The notes: generated by a model not told the origin, from the letters alone. Positions 44,301 to 52,498 are shown, numbered from the stretch's first letter. The stretch: DNA of 64,000 nucleotides from Aliishimia sp963678085 (GCA_963678085.1 OY782680.1:1860001-1924000); one strand, 5' to 3'. Program-made: numbers and translations.

Positions 44301-44798
44301 GGCGTGCCGGGCAGTGACGATCAATGGGCGCCGCAAATTAACCTTGGTGTGCCGGTGTTGATCCCCGAGGAGTATGTGCCGGATCTGGATGTGCGACTGG
44401 GCCTGTATCGCCGTCTCAGCGAATTGACAACGAAGGTGGAACTGGAAGGATTTGCGGCGGAATTGATTGACCGGTTCGGAAAATTGCCAAAAGAAGTCAA
44501 TACTTTGCTCCTTGTGGTCCGCATTAAGGCGATGTGCCGCAAAGCTGGAATCGCCAAGCTTGACGGTGGGCCCAAGGGCGCTGTTTTACAGTTCCATAAC
44601 GATAAATTCGCCTCCCCAGAAGGGCTTGTAGAGTTCATGCAAGATCAGCGTGGGCTCGCAAAGGTTAAGGATAATAAGATCATCGTGCGGCGCGATTGGG
44701 TCAAAGATAGTGACAAGATCAAAGGCGCATTTGCGATTGCCAAAGATCTTGCTGAAAAGGTGGTTCAGAAGAAAAAGAAAATGAAAGCCGCTGGGTGA
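41340..44798 (+). CDS. mfd: Transcription-repair coupling factor
   Basis: A 1152-residue DNA translocase that removes RNA polymerase stalled at lesions and recruits UvrA. N-terminal UvrB-like domains include the FPSWDCLPYDRVSP motif. The RNA-polymerase-interacting CarD-like domain starts near residue 480 (VHVDHGIGRFLGLE). RecG-like helicase motifs are Walker A GDVGFGKTE (about 622), DEEQHFG (about 724), TATPIPRTL, and the TRG motif with QIRGRVGRS. The TRCF C-terminal domain closes the protein. Full length. Its stop is 17 bp from that of the convergent DsbA-like gene. Confidence 0.96.
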   Translation: MKSAHHITLSGAPEGFDAQLLLKEVNATGALIHVARDGKRLSAMRAALRFFDPAMPVFEFPSWDCLPYDRVSPNADICAQRMATLAALTQRLPERFILLTSLNGATQRVPARKIVQSSSFLARVGDRVDEEALRNYLVRMGFSQTNTVREPGDYAIRGGIIDIYPPGDLGPIRLDFFGDVLDGARRFDAESQRTIDKLDAVELAPVSEIVLDEPAITRFRQSYRLEFGAAGSDDPLYEAISAGRKHQGAEHWLSFFHDRLETLFDYLPAATVTCDDKLTASRLARWESVEDQYETRRLALSQRGNLDTVYKPAPPKGLYLDDAAWQEALTGRRCLELAQLPQSTGPGVLDAGGRIGRNFAPERQQESISLFGSLSDHIKKCLTNGPVIIASYSTGARDRLSGLIEDESGLEAVPINDFSAVGKTGLHLAVWPLEHGFQTNDMTVIAEQDVLGDRLIRQPKKKRRAENFLTEAQSLSPNDLVVHVDHGIGRFLGLEVVTAAGAAHECLTIEYAEQAKLYLPVENIELLSRYGNDTGLLDRLGGGAWQAKKAKLKERIREMADRLIRVAAERALRKAPILEPPPGAWDAFSARFPYEETDDQLRAISDVMEDLTSGSPMDRLVCGDVGFGKTEVAMRAAFVAAMSGVQVAVIAPTTLLARQHAKSFKERFRGFPLHVRQLSRFVSTKDAADTKKGMASGTVDIVVGTHALLAKGVKFQNLGLLIVDEEQHFGVTHKERLKQLRSDIHVLTLTATPIPRTLQLSLSGVRDLSIIGTPPVDRLAIRTFVSEFDTVTIREALLREHYRGGQSFYVVPRISDLSDIETFLKEQLPELKYVVAHGQMAAGELDDRMNAFYDGKFDVLLATTIVESGLDIPTANTMIVHRADMFGLAQLYQIRGRVGRSKTRAYAFLTTKPRAKLTATAEKRLKVLGSLDTLGAGFTLASQDLDIRGAGNLLGEEQSGQMRDVGFELYQSMLEEAIAKIKAGELDGVPGSDDQWAPQINLGVPVLIPEEYVPDLDVRLGLYRRLSELTTKVELEGFAAELIDRFGKLPKEVNTLLLVVRIKAMCRKAGIAKLDGGPKGAVLQFHNDKFASPEGLVEFMQDQRGLAKVKDNKIIVRRDWVKDSDKIKGAFAIAKDLAEKVVQKKKKMKAAG

Positions 44799-44802
44799 CG
44801 CG

Positions 44803-44817
44803 AATTGTCTGACAATT
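44803..44817. repeat. TTGTCTGACAA odd palindrome, copy 4 (15-bp form)
   Basis: AATTGTCTGACAATT fills the spacer between convergent mfd and the DsbA-like gene and overlaps the stop codon of the latter. Identical to copy 3. Confidence 0.6.
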
Positions 44818-45454
44818 ATTCGCTGGTCTGAGTGATCAGCTCGTCAATCACCTTTTCCCACAATTCCGGCGGCTGCGCCCCTGGAACAGCATGTTGCTGC
44901 GCGACGATGAATGTGGGCACCGAGGTGACGCCCATTTTTCGCGAATGCGCATCACGCTGCGCGATTTCTTCCTTATCCGCATCTGATTGCAGCAATTTTC
45001 GAATAACGGCAGCATCCATGCCAATGCTGTCGGCAATATCGGCCAAGATATCTATCTCGCTAATGTCGCGGGCTTGTACGAAATAGGCCTCAAACAGCGC
45101 ATCTACGGCTGCGTTTTGTTTTTGTTCGATCCCCGCCCAATGGATCAGGCGGTGTGCGTTAATAGTGTTTGGGGTGCGTTGCATGCCCTCAAAATCAATG
45201 GAAAGCCCTGCGTTTTCAGCATGTTCCATCACAGGTGCATAGGCTTTCACCGCCCCTTCTTTTCCGCCAAATTTACCTTCGAGATAGGCGCGGCGGTCCA
45301 TTCCTTCGCTGGGCATGTCGGGGTTCAGTTGGAACGGATGCCACTCAATTGTGAAGGGGTGGTCGGGGCGCGCGGCGAGGGCGCGGTCCAGATGGGCTTT
45401 GCCGATATAGCACCAGGGGCAAATCGGGTCCGATAGGATATCAAGCTTAATCAT
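44816..45454 (-). CDS. DsbA-family (FrnE-like) thiol oxidoreductase
   Basis: A 212-residue cytosolic thioredoxin-fold protein with an N-terminal CPWC active site (DILSDPICPWCYIGKAHLDRAL), the inserted helical domain, and the cis-Pro region MGVTSVPTFIVAQQHAVPGAQPPE. This is the FrnE/2-hydroxychromene isomerase branch; FrnE members help against oxidative stress. There is no signal peptide. Its start is one base from the stop of the acyl-CoA ligase, so they form an operon. Confidence 0.87.
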   Translation of the reverse strand: MIKLDILSDPICPWCYIGKAHLDRALAARPDHPFTIEWHPFQLNPDMPSEGMDRRAYLEGKFGGKEGAVKAYAPVMEHAENAGLSIDFEGMQRTPNTINAHRLIHWAGIEQKQNAAVDALFEAYFVQARDISEIDILADIADSIGMDAAVIRKLLQSDADKEEIAQRDAHSRKMGVTSVPTFIVAQQHAVPGAQPPELWEKVIDELITQTSE

Positions 45455-46951
45455 CTAAGATCTCCAAAGCGCGGGCAGGGCGCGGCGCTGTAATTTTCCA
45501 TTTGGTCCGGTGGGCAGCTCGGTTACGTGGATGAACAGCCGGGGGCATTTATAGGCGGCAAGGCGCTCTTGTGCGAAACTGCTTAGATGACCTGTGTCAA
45601 GAGGTTTGGGCGCGGTGTAAAAGGCTGCGATTTGATGTACATCTGGTTTGACCTCTAGGCTGGTCACGGCGATGGCTTGAATGTCAGACATTTGCGCAAG
45701 GGCGGCTTCGACCTCTAGCGGTGAGACGCGGTAGCCGCCCGCATTCATCATGTCATCATCACGCCCCAAATAGGTGATTTCGCCCGAGCTGTGCATGATT
45801 CCGAGATCGCCGGTTGAGAACCATTCGGATGTATTTGGTGCCTCGCCCAGATATCCGAGCATGAGCCCTGGGTCTGAGCAGTGCACTGAAATCACGCCGG
45901 ATTGCCCTATTGGAACGGGCGCGCCGGTCTCGTCTAGCAGTGCGATTTTACGTCCTTTTTGGGGGCGTCCTGTTGTGCCTTCGCTTGCGGGATATTGGGG
46001 GCATGCGGAGATAAAGGTGGAACATTCGGACATGCCATATGCCTCGTAAAGCTCTGTTCCAGTTGCATTTTTCCACGCTTGCGTTATGCGGGGGCTGAGC
46101 TTTTCGCCGGCCGATAACCCGTGACGCAGGCTGTTTGAGGTGAGCTTTTGACCGTCTTTGGTTGCTTTGCGAATGACGCCCGGCGCGGCGGCAAAGAGCG
46201 TGGGTTTATGAAGATCGATCAGAGAGAGAAGTGTCTCGGGCGCGCATCCAGGTGCGGGGATGAGCGCGGTTGCGCCAAGGCTCCAAGGATCCATAAGGCC
46301 AGTGCCCATTGTATAGGTCCAGTTGAACGCGCCCGCATGCATCATCCGATCCTCGGGCGTGAGGTCATACCACGCCTTATGCATCATTTGGCGCGCCCAG
46401 ATCGCACGATGAGCATGCACCACGCCGCGCGGTTTGCCCGAGGTTCCAGAGGTGTAGACGATGTAGGCCGGGCGGTTTGGATCGCCTATGCTGTAGTCAG
46501 CCAGGGGCAGGCTGCCCATATCTTGTAGGCCCTGAAGGCTGACCATATGCGGATGGTCGGGGCAGGGCAGGGTCTCATCCCGCAGCACGAGGCGTGGCGT
46601 GGTTTCAGCAATAATCCGTGCGATTTCAGGCTCGGTCAGCATCGCGGAGGCGGGGATTGGGATCAGATCCCCGGCAATTGCGGCGAGATAGGCGAGCGGG
46701 GTTTCTGGGCTGTTGCCGAGTCGCAGCAAGATGCGATCACCCGGTTGCGCGCCCAGTTCGAGAAAACCGGTGGCCATGGCGCGCACGGTGGTTTCAATTT
46801 CGGCAAAACTCCAGCTTCGAGGCTGTGCGCCACCAATGATTTCTAGCGCGGTTTTGCCGGGTAGACGGGCGGCTGGTTCCAGCACATAGCGGGCCATATT
46901 GAAGGGCGTGGGGCAGCTGGGCCAGGGCGGGCTTTGTGTGATCGAGCGCAT
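45455..46951 (-). CDS. AMP-forming acyl-CoA synthetase
   Basis: A 498-residue ANL-superfamily ligase that activates a carboxylic acid through an acyl-AMP. The P-loop is VYTSGTSGKPRG, with YEAYGMSECST (A5), STGDLG (A7) and the hinge and following GRDDDMMNAGGYRVSPLEVE (A8). The distribution of motifs resembles benzoate- and medium-chain acyl-CoA ligases; the substrate is unknown. The catalytic Lys region near the end is GPNGKLQRRAL. It starts at 46951, diverging from an XRE-cupin regulator 63 bp away that may control it, and is cotranscribed with the DsbA-like gene. Confidence 0.87.
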   Translation of the reverse strand: MRSITQSPPWPSCPTPFNMARYVLEPAARLPGKTALEIIGGAQPRSWSFAEIETTVRAMATGFLELGAQPGDRILLRLGNSPETPLAYLAAIAGDLIPIPASAMLTEPEIARIIAETTPRLVLRDETLPCPDHPHMVSLQGLQDMGSLPLADYSIGDPNRPAYIVYTSGTSGKPRGVVHAHRAIWARQMMHKAWYDLTPEDRMMHAGAFNWTYTMGTGLMDPWSLGATALIPAPGCAPETLLSLIDLHKPTLFAAAPGVIRKATKDGQKLTSNSLRHGLSAGEKLSPRITQAWKNATGTELYEAYGMSECSTFISACPQYPASEGTTGRPQKGRKIALLDETGAPVPIGQSGVISVHCSDPGLMLGYLGEAPNTSEWFSTGDLGIMHSSGEITYLGRDDDMMNAGGYRVSPLEVEAALAQMSDIQAIAVTSLEVKPDVHQIAAFYTAPKPLDTGHLSSFAQERLAAYKCPRLFIHVTELPTGPNGKLQRRALPALWRS

Positions 46952-47014
46952 ATGGGGGCTCTATCTAAGGGCTCTTCTGGTTGCAAGTTTCCTGCGTGCC
47001 AGCATATAGGGGGT

Positions 47015-47638
47015 ATGGCACATGATGACCCTAAATCCTTGATCCGCTTGGCCCGTGAGAATGGCAATTCTGAACGCGCAGAACCGCTTGACCTTGGGGC
47101 GCGGGTGCGGGATCTGCGTAAATCGCGCAATTGGACGTTGGAACAGGCCGCAAAACAGGCGGGGCTTGCGCGCTCGACCCTTTCAAAAATCGAGAATGGG
47201 CAAATGTCGCCGACTTATGAGGCGCTGAAAAAGCTGGCGGTTGGGCTGGAAATTTCAGTGCCGCAGCTTTTTACCCAGCCGGTGCAAAGCCAGGCCGGGG
47301 GGCGCATGACGCATACGCGCTCTGGGCAAGGAGGCGCTGTCACAACAGTGACTTATGAGCATGAGCTGCTATCAGAAGGGCTGACGCAAAAGCAAATGCT
47401 GCCCTATCGCGCACGGGTTCGCGCCCGCAGTTTGGATGAGTTTGACGGCTGGGTACGCCATGCAGGCGAAGAGTTTCTATATGTTCTGACAGGCGTTGTG
47501 CAGCTTTACACTGAGTTCTATGAGCCCATCGAGATGCGGCGCGGCGATAGCGCCTATTATGACGCGACGATGGGACATAACGTCGTGTCACTGTCTGAGG
47601 ATGATGCGACAATTCTTTGGGTCACATCGCTTAGCTAG
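47015..47638 (+). CDS. XRE-family regulator with C-terminal cupin domain
   Basis: A 207-residue regulator. The helix-turn-helix covers residues about 25-80 (LGARVRDLRKSRNWTLEQAAKQAGLARSTLSKIENGQMSP), and a cupin_2 sensor domain covers about 125-205 (HAGEEFLYVLTGVVQLY, RRGDSAYYDATMGHNVVSLSE). Such proteins (PuuR/SutR type) sense small metabolites. The start is uncertain: ATG 47015 (MAHDDPKS) has GGGGG too close, and in-frame ATG 46952 exists within CATATG. It is divergent from the acyl-CoA ligase, its likely target. Confidence 0.84.
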   Translation: MAHDDPKSLIRLARENGNSERAEPLDLGARVRDLRKSRNWTLEQAAKQAGLARSTLSKIENGQMSPTYEALKKLAVGLEISVPQLFTQPVQSQAGGRMTHTRSGQGGAVTTVTYEHELLSEGLTQKQMLPYRARVRARSLDEFDGWVRHAGEEFLYVLTGVVQLYTEFYEPIEMRRGDSAYYDATMGHNVVSLSEDDATILWVTSLS

Positions 47639-47641
47639 GGG

Positions 47642-47860
47642 TTACGCGGATTTTTCTTGCGGCGTGTTTTGCGCAATGATCTCTTCGATCAGATCGCGCG
47701 CCTCTGCGGCGGTGAGCTGATTTTGTTCCGCAACATAGCGTATGAACATATTCTCGTTATGTTTGATATATTTCGCGGATTTCGCATCCAGATTTGGGAT
47801 GCGCGCGGAAAATGTGGCAAACCATAGGTGCCAATTGCTGGCGATTTCACTCCAGGTCAT
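47642..47860 (-). CDS. Small conserved-looking protein of unknown function
   Basis: A 72-residue soluble protein, MTWSEIASNWHLWFATF at the N terminus and a helical, acidic C-terminal half (QNQLTAAEARDLIEEIIAQN). A strong GGAGG lies 6 nt before the ATG, which is the main reason I call it real. I do not recognise the family. It sits 3 bp from the stop of the convergent regulator gene and downstream of the aquaporin gene in the same orientation. Confidence 0.68.
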   Translation of the reverse strand: MTWSEIASNWHLWFATFSARIPNLDAKSAKYIKHNENMFIRYVAEQNQLTAAEARDLIEEIIAQNTPQEKSA

Positions 47861-47918
47861 AGGGTTCCTCCGTTTTCGGCCAGTGAGTGGTGGCCCGTGT
47901 TACACTGGGATTAAATGG

Positions 47919-48572
47919 TTAAATCCTAGTGAAGAGGGGTTTCAGCGTAAAGTGAGCGATCCCAACAGCGACGATTTGCGCCGCAATAAAGGCGAAAATA
48001 TGCCCAGGATAGATCCCTGCAAAGGTGTCGGTAAAGCCGCGCGCGATGGTCACGGCTGGGTTGGCGAAGCTGGTTGAGGATGTGTACCAATAGGCGCCGG
48101 TGATATAGAGCGCCACAAGGGTTGGCACCGCATCGGGCTTTGAATAGAGCCCGCCAAAGATCACAAAAAGTAGCCCGATGGTGGCGATAATCTCAGAGCT
48201 CCACTGCGCCACACCAGTGCGGTGCATCGTGGTTGAGCTTTGCAAAATTGACAGATCGAACATGAGATGTGCGAGCCAAACCCCGAGAATCGCACTTGGA
48301 ATTTGGATCGCCACATAGGCGGCGGCCTCTTTCGGGGCAATATCGCCGCGCAGGGCAAAGGCCAGAGTAACAGCAGGGTTAAAATGCGCACCGGAAATGG
48401 GACCAAGCGTGGTGATAATGGCATAGAGCATGCAGCCGGTTGCAATCGCATTGGCCAAAAGCGCGATGGCGATGTTCCCGCCCGCAAGCGTTTCGCCCAT
48501 GATGCCAGAGCCAACCACACCGATCAAAAGCAGCGCCGTGCCAAGCGCTTCGGCCACAAGTTTGCGTGTCAT
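47919..48572 (-). CDS. Aquaporin (MIP family)
   Basis: A 217-residue membrane channel with six helices and two half-helices carrying NPA motifs: SGAHFNPAVTLAFAL and SSTSFANPAVTIARGF. It resembles the AqpS/aquaglyceroporin-like branch found in alphaproteobacteria, some of which conduct arsenite or methylarsenate; no arsenic genes are here, so water or small neutral solutes are as likely. Start ATG 48572 (MTRKLVAEALGT) or 48578 (MKMTRK). A TTTGCAAA lies at 48239. Confidence 0.86.
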   Translation of the reverse strand: MTRKLVAEALGTALLLIGVVGSGIMGETLAGGNIAIALLANAIATGCMLYAIITTLGPISGAHFNPAVTLAFALRGDIAPKEAAAYVAIQIPSAILGVWLAHLMFDLSILQSSTTMHRTGVAQWSSEIIATIGLLFVIFGGLYSKPDAVPTLVALYITGAYWYTSSTSFANPAVTIARGFTDTFAGIYPGHIFAFIAAQIVAVGIAHFTLKPLFTRI

Positions 48573-48644
48573 TTTCAACCTACCCCACGTTTATCCCAGA
48601 TCGAATCGCATCAGTACTTTGATCATGTAACAGCTTTGCGTCAT

Positions 48645-50471
48645 CTATTCCTGCCACCACCAGAGTTGGGGCATATATTCGGGGCCATCGCCATAAATCG
48701 GGATATGTTTGGGGTGCTGAATCTGGCGGACATGGGCAATGCGGTCCACATCATAGCGGTAAAAGGGGATGATATAGCGCCCCGCGGTAAGGGTGCGATC
48801 AAGTGCGCGGGTGGCGGCGGTGAATTCCTCTGTGCTCTGCGCCCCAAGCATGGCTTTGATCATTGCATCAACAGCATCAGAGGAAATGCCGGGCAGATTC
48901 CGACTGCCAGTTTGCGCGGCGGCGGCGCTGCCCCAGTAAAAGCTTTGCTCATTGCCCGGCGACAGGCTGACCGAGCGCCGGAAAGAGATCAGATCGAATT
49001 CAAAAGCGGCGCTGCGCTCGGTGAATTGCGCTTGGTCCACGCGTTCAATTTGCAAATCAATGCCGAGATTTTGCAGGGCAGGGGCATAGAGGTCAGCTAT
49101 GGTTTGGTGCTCTGGATTGCTATTTGGCAAGAGCAGCGTCAGTGAAAACGCATCGCCTTTGGGATCAAGCAGCACGCCCTCTTTCACGGTGAACCCGGCC
49201 TCTTGCAGCAGCTTCATGGCGCGGCGCAGCCCTTTTCGATTGCGCAGACGGCCATCGGATTGTGGGAAACTATAGCCCTCTAAGGTGCCAGGGGGCAGCG
49301 CGCCGCGATAGGGGGCGAGCAAATCCGCCACGGCCCCAACCGCTGGACCCGGTTCAAAGGCAAGTGGTGAGCCCGAGAAATAAGAGGTAATGCGCGGCTG
49401 CTGCCCACCGGTCAGAGTTTCGTTGATATATTCAAAGTTAAAGGCCTGGATCAGCGCCTCGCGCACGCGCCAATCAGACAGGCCAGGGCGGCGCGTATTG
49501 ATCGCAAAGCCGGTAAAGCCCGAGGGTTTTTGGTGCCGTAGCTCAGATTTCACAATATCGCCGCGCGCCACAGCAGGGAAATCATATTGGGTCAGCCAAT
49601 TTTCGGCGTTGAACTCGCGCACTGCGGAAATCTCACCGGCGCGAAACGCTTCGCGCAAAACCGTACCATCGCCATAAAAATCGATTTTGATCTGATCAAA
49701 ATTATGGGTGCCGGCCCGAATGGGCAGATCGCGGCCCCAATAACCCGGATTGCGCGCCAGCGTCACCTGCCGGCCCGCCTCATAATCGGCCACCATATAA
49801 GGGCCAGATCCGATGGGGATATCTGCAAGATGGGCCTTTGCAAATTCTTTGCCCTCCCATTGCGATTTTTGCAAAATTGGGCGCAGACCCGCCAGCAGCG
49901 CCAGCTCGCGATTGGCCTCAGCAAAAGTAAAACGCACCGAACGCGGGCCAGTTTTCTCGGCGCGCGCGATCTTGTCCCAAAGGCTGCGATAGCGCGGATG
50001 CCCTTCGCTGCCCAAAGTTTCAAAGGACCAAAGCACATCCTCGACCGTGACCGGCGCGCCATCGGAAAACCGCGCCTCGGCCCGCAAGGTAAATTCCACC
50101 CAAACCCGTTCAGGATCGGTTTCAACGCTCTCAGCCAGCAACCCGTAAAGACCAAAGGGCTCATCCCAATTGCGCGCCATCAAGCTTTCATGGGTCAAAA
50201 AGCGCAGCTGCCAGGGCACATTCCCTTTGCGGATATAGGGGTTAAGGCTGTCAAAGCTGCCCGTATTGGCCAAGATGATCTTGCCACCCTTAGGCGCGCC
50301 CGGATTTGCATAGGGCAGATGGGTGAAATCCTCGGTGAGCTTGGGCGCGCCATACATCGCGATTCCGTGCTGCGGGTCAGCATGCGCTGCAATCCCCGCT
50401 AGAATCACCCCAAAACAAGCGGTTACGAATCGCCCTAGACACAATTTCGGTTGGAAAAAAACATGATCCAT
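48645..50471 (-). CDS. YejA-like periplasmic solute-binding protein (family 5)
   Basis: A 608-residue extracellular binding protein of the SBP_bac_5 (oligopeptide/YejA) type. A signal peptide ends near AHA/DPQHG; there is no lipobox. Marks are ESLMARNWDEPFGLYGLLAESVE, FSDGAPVTVEDVLWSFE, PIGSGPYMVADYEAGRQVTLARNPGYWG and DWRVREALIQAFNFEYINETL. The E. coli relative YejA binds peptides such as microcin C. The permease genes are not adjacent: the next gene downstream is the aquaporin. It is divergent from the predicted small RNA. Confidence 0.88.
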   Translation of the reverse strand: MDHVFFQPKLCLGRFVTACFGVILAGIAAHADPQHGIAMYGAPKLTEDFTHLPYANPGAPKGGKIILANTGSFDSLNPYIRKGNVPWQLRFLTHESLMARNWDEPFGLYGLLAESVETDPERVWVEFTLRAEARFSDGAPVTVEDVLWSFETLGSEGHPRYRSLWDKIARAEKTGPRSVRFTFAEANRELALLAGLRPILQKSQWEGKEFAKAHLADIPIGSGPYMVADYEAGRQVTLARNPGYWGRDLPIRAGTHNFDQIKIDFYGDGTVLREAFRAGEISAVREFNAENWLTQYDFPAVARGDIVKSELRHQKPSGFTGFAINTRRPGLSDWRVREALIQAFNFEYINETLTGGQQPRITSYFSGSPLAFEPGPAVGAVADLLAPYRGALPPGTLEGYSFPQSDGRLRNRKGLRRAMKLLQEAGFTVKEGVLLDPKGDAFSLTLLLPNSNPEHQTIADLYAPALQNLGIDLQIERVDQAQFTERSAAFEFDLISFRRSVSLSPGNEQSFYWGSAAAAQTGSRNLPGISSDAVDAMIKAMLGAQSTEEFTAATRALDRTLTAGRYIIPFYRYDVDRIAHVRQIQHPKHIPIYGDGPEYMPQLWWWQE

Positions 50472-50550
50472 TTTGGCAACAATCCCGCTCAGCCTTTGTT
50501 TTATTAAGGAAAATTCTAATCCGAGCGGGATATGAATTCAAACATTTAAC

Positions 50551-50580
50551 TTGGACTCTCCGCAGCAAATTGCGTATAAA
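50551..50580 (+). promoter_or_regulatory. Predicted promoter of a small RNA
   Basis: TTGGAC (50551-50556), 18 bases, TATAAA (50575-50580), close to the sigma70 consensus and followed 54 bp later by a strong intrinsic terminator, with no open frame between. Confidence 0.5.
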
Positions 50581-50586
50581 CATCTT

Positions 50587-50661
50587 ACTGCTCGATAGGT
50601 TTCTTGCCTGTATGAAACCTGCCTCAATAACTTAACCCCAGCTTCGGCTGGGGTTTTTTTT
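50587..50661 (+). ncRNA. Predicted small RNA of about 75 nt
   Basis: A transcript from the promoter at 50551-50580 to the terminator would be about 75 nt. It has a first hairpin with arms AGGTTTC and GAAACCT (50597-50620, 10-nt loop TTGCCTGTAT), a short single-stranded AU-rich linker, and a terminator hairpin with eight U residues. A hairpin plus A/U linker plus U-tail is the usual build of Hfq-binding small RNAs, and hfq is in this window. No ribosome-binding site with an open frame is present. Start position is approximate. Confidence 0.55.
50634..50661 (+). terminator. Strong intrinsic terminator
   Basis: Perfect 9-bp arms AACCCCAGC and GCTGGGGTT around TTCG, followed by a run of eight T. 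The best terminator of the window, on the plus strand, with no plus-strand protein gene before it. Confidence 0.9.
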
Positions 50662-50759
50662 GGCAAGTAGCAGCGCTGGCCTTGCAATGCAGCCATACGG
50701 GCATGCGCGTTCGTCCCCTAAATCCAGGCAGGCGAAACACCGCTGATGGATGATTGAGC

Positions 50760-51503
50760 TTAAGAGCCCGCAGGTTTCCCGTTCGGGTAGACCAGCCCCG
50801 CCGAGATCACCAGCTTGGCCGCATCCTCTAGGCTCATATCCAGCTCAATCACATCCTCTTTCGGAAAGAAGAGCAAAAATCCAGAGGTCGGGTTGGGCGT
50901 GGTGGGCACAAAGACCGAGAGCATTTCATGCGCCTCTCCGGCTTTCTCGGCCACCTCGCCCCGCGCCTGCGTCGAGATAAAGCCAACCGCCCAAATGCCT
51001 TTGCGGGGATATTCAACCAGACAGGCTTTCTCAAAATTGCGATCGGAATCCGCAAAAACCGTCTCAGAAATCTGCTTGATGCCCGAATAGATGGATCGAA
51101 CTACCGGGGTGCGCTCCACAAGGCTTTCGCCAAATCGAATAAGCTCACGCCCCAGATAGCCCTTGGCGATCCAGCCAACAAACACAGTGAAAACCAGGAA
51201 AAAGACAACACCCACACCGCGGATATTCACTTTAACCCATTTTTCATTATCCACCATCTGACCGCTGGCATTCTCGATCTGCGCCGGGTTGCCCAGAAAG
51301 TAGTTCACAATCGCTTCGGGCTGCCAAGCATCGGGCACCAAGCGCCACACAAATCCATCTTCGATCCAGCCAATCACCGTCCAAATCAGCCAAATCGTGA
51401 CAGCCACAGGGGCGATAACGATAAGCCCAGTTAAAAAGGACGAGCGCAGCCCAGCAAGCAATCCAGGGCGGCGCGGTTCTTGGGGATCAAAAGGTGTGTT
51501 CAT
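50760..51503 (-). CDS. DUF502 family membrane protein
   Basis: A 247-residue protein with two N-terminal membrane helices (about 20-42 and 98-118) separated by a periplasmic segment, then a conserved soluble domain: ERTPVVRSIYSGIKQISETVF, VEYPRKGIWAVGFIS and VFVPTTPNPTSGFLLFFPKEDV. These are the marks of the DUF502 family, whose function is not established. Single gene, ATG 51503. Confidence 0.85.
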   Translation of the reverse strand: MNTPFDPQEPRRPGLLAGLRSSFLTGLIVIAPVAVTIWLIWTVIGWIEDGFVWRLVPDAWQPEAIVNYFLGNPAQIENASGQMVDNEKWVKVNIRGVGVVFFLVFTVFVGWIAKGYLGRELIRFGESLVERTPVVRSIYSGIKQISETVFADSDRNFEKACLVEYPRKGIWAVGFISTQARGEVAEKAGEAHEMLSVFVPTTPNPTSGFLLFFPKEDVIELDMSLEDAAKLVISAGLVYPNGKPAGS

Positions 51504-51579
51504 TACGCTCTAAAATGCAAAGACAGGTTAGCCCCGTAGTTAAGCACTTTGTGTCGTTCTCGCAATGCAGAGCTTTAGA

Positions 51580-52494
51580 TCAATTTGCATTTGCAGCAAT
51601 TTCTTTTGCGATCTCAGCCGCAAAGCGGGCATTGTTGCGCACCAGCGCGATATTTGCTGTTAGTGAGCGCCCATGTGTCAGCTCAAATATACGCCTAAGT
51701 AAAAACGGCGTAACGGATTTCCCTGTGATTCCTTGCGCATCCGCCTCTTGATTGGCTTGGGCAATCAGGGGGGTAAGCTCATGCGCGGGGATTTCATCGC
51801 CTGTCGGGATTGGATTTGCAATGAGCTGCCCGCCCTTCACATTCAGGTATTCGCGCATCAAATGCGCATTCGCAATCTCTGCCGCTGTTTCCATGCGCCG
51901 CGGCGACATCAATCCCGAGCTGCGCGACCAAAAAGCAGGCAGCTCATCTTGACCAATTGTGATCACCGGAACGCCCAATGTTTCCAGCACCTCTAGCGTT
52001 TTCGGAACGTCCAAAATCGCCTTGGCCCCCGCAGCCACAACAGAAACAGGCGTTTGGGCCAGCTCTTGTAGATCGGCGGAGATGTCAAAGCTGTCTTCAG
52101 CCCCGCGATGCACCCCGCCAATACCGCCCGTGGCAAAAACCGAAATTCCCGCCAGATGGGCGGCGATCATTGTTGCAGCGACGGTGGTTGCACCGGTTCC
52201 GCCCTCACTCATGCAAATCGCCAAATCGGCGCGGGAAAGTTTCTCCGCTCCCTCATACTGCGCCAATGTCGTGAGCTGCTCGTCGCTCAACCCAACATGC
52301 AAGCGCCCCGCGAGCACAGCAATCGTCGCCGGAACAGCACCTGCGGCGCGGATGTCATCTTCGACTTGGCGCGCCATTTGCAAATTTTGCGGATAGGGCA
52401 TGCCATGGGTGATAATCGTGCTTTCCAAAGCCACAACAGCCTTGTTTTGGGCCAAAGCTTCGCTCACTTCGGGATGAATAACAATATTTTCCAT
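51580..52494 (-). CDS. psuG: Pseudouridine-5'-phosphate glycosidase
   Basis: A 304-residue enzyme that splits pseudouridine 5'-phosphate into uracil and ribose 5-phosphate (in reverse, forms it). The family is highly conserved: VALESTIITHGMPYPQN, ICMSEGGTGATTVAATMIAA, FATGGIGGVHRGAEDSFDISADL and the VCAGAKAILD-like VVAAGAKAILDVPKTLE. The ATG at 52494 lies 4 bp after the psuK stop, so kinase and glycosidase are one operon, the standard pseudouridine catabolic pair. TTTGCAAA at 52377. Confidence 0.95.
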   Translation of the reverse strand: MENIVIHPEVSEALAQNKAVVALESTIITHGMPYPQNLQMARQVEDDIRAAGAVPATIAVLAGRLHVGLSDEQLTTLAQYEGAEKLSRADLAICMSEGGTGATTVAATMIAAHLAGISVFATGGIGGVHRGAEDSFDISADLQELAQTPVSVVAAGAKAILDVPKTLEVLETLGVPVITIGQDELPAFWSRSSGLMSPRRMETAAEIANAHLMREYLNVKGGQLIANPIPTGDEIPAHELTPLIAQANQEADAQGITGKSVTPFLLRRIFELTHGRSLTANIALVRNNARFAAEIAKEIAANAN

Positions 52495-52498
52495 GCTC

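Noticed and set aside
44803..44817. FNR-type site
   Set aside because: FNR sites are TTGAT-N4-ATCAA; this is TTGTC-N1-GACAA, with different half-sites and spacing.
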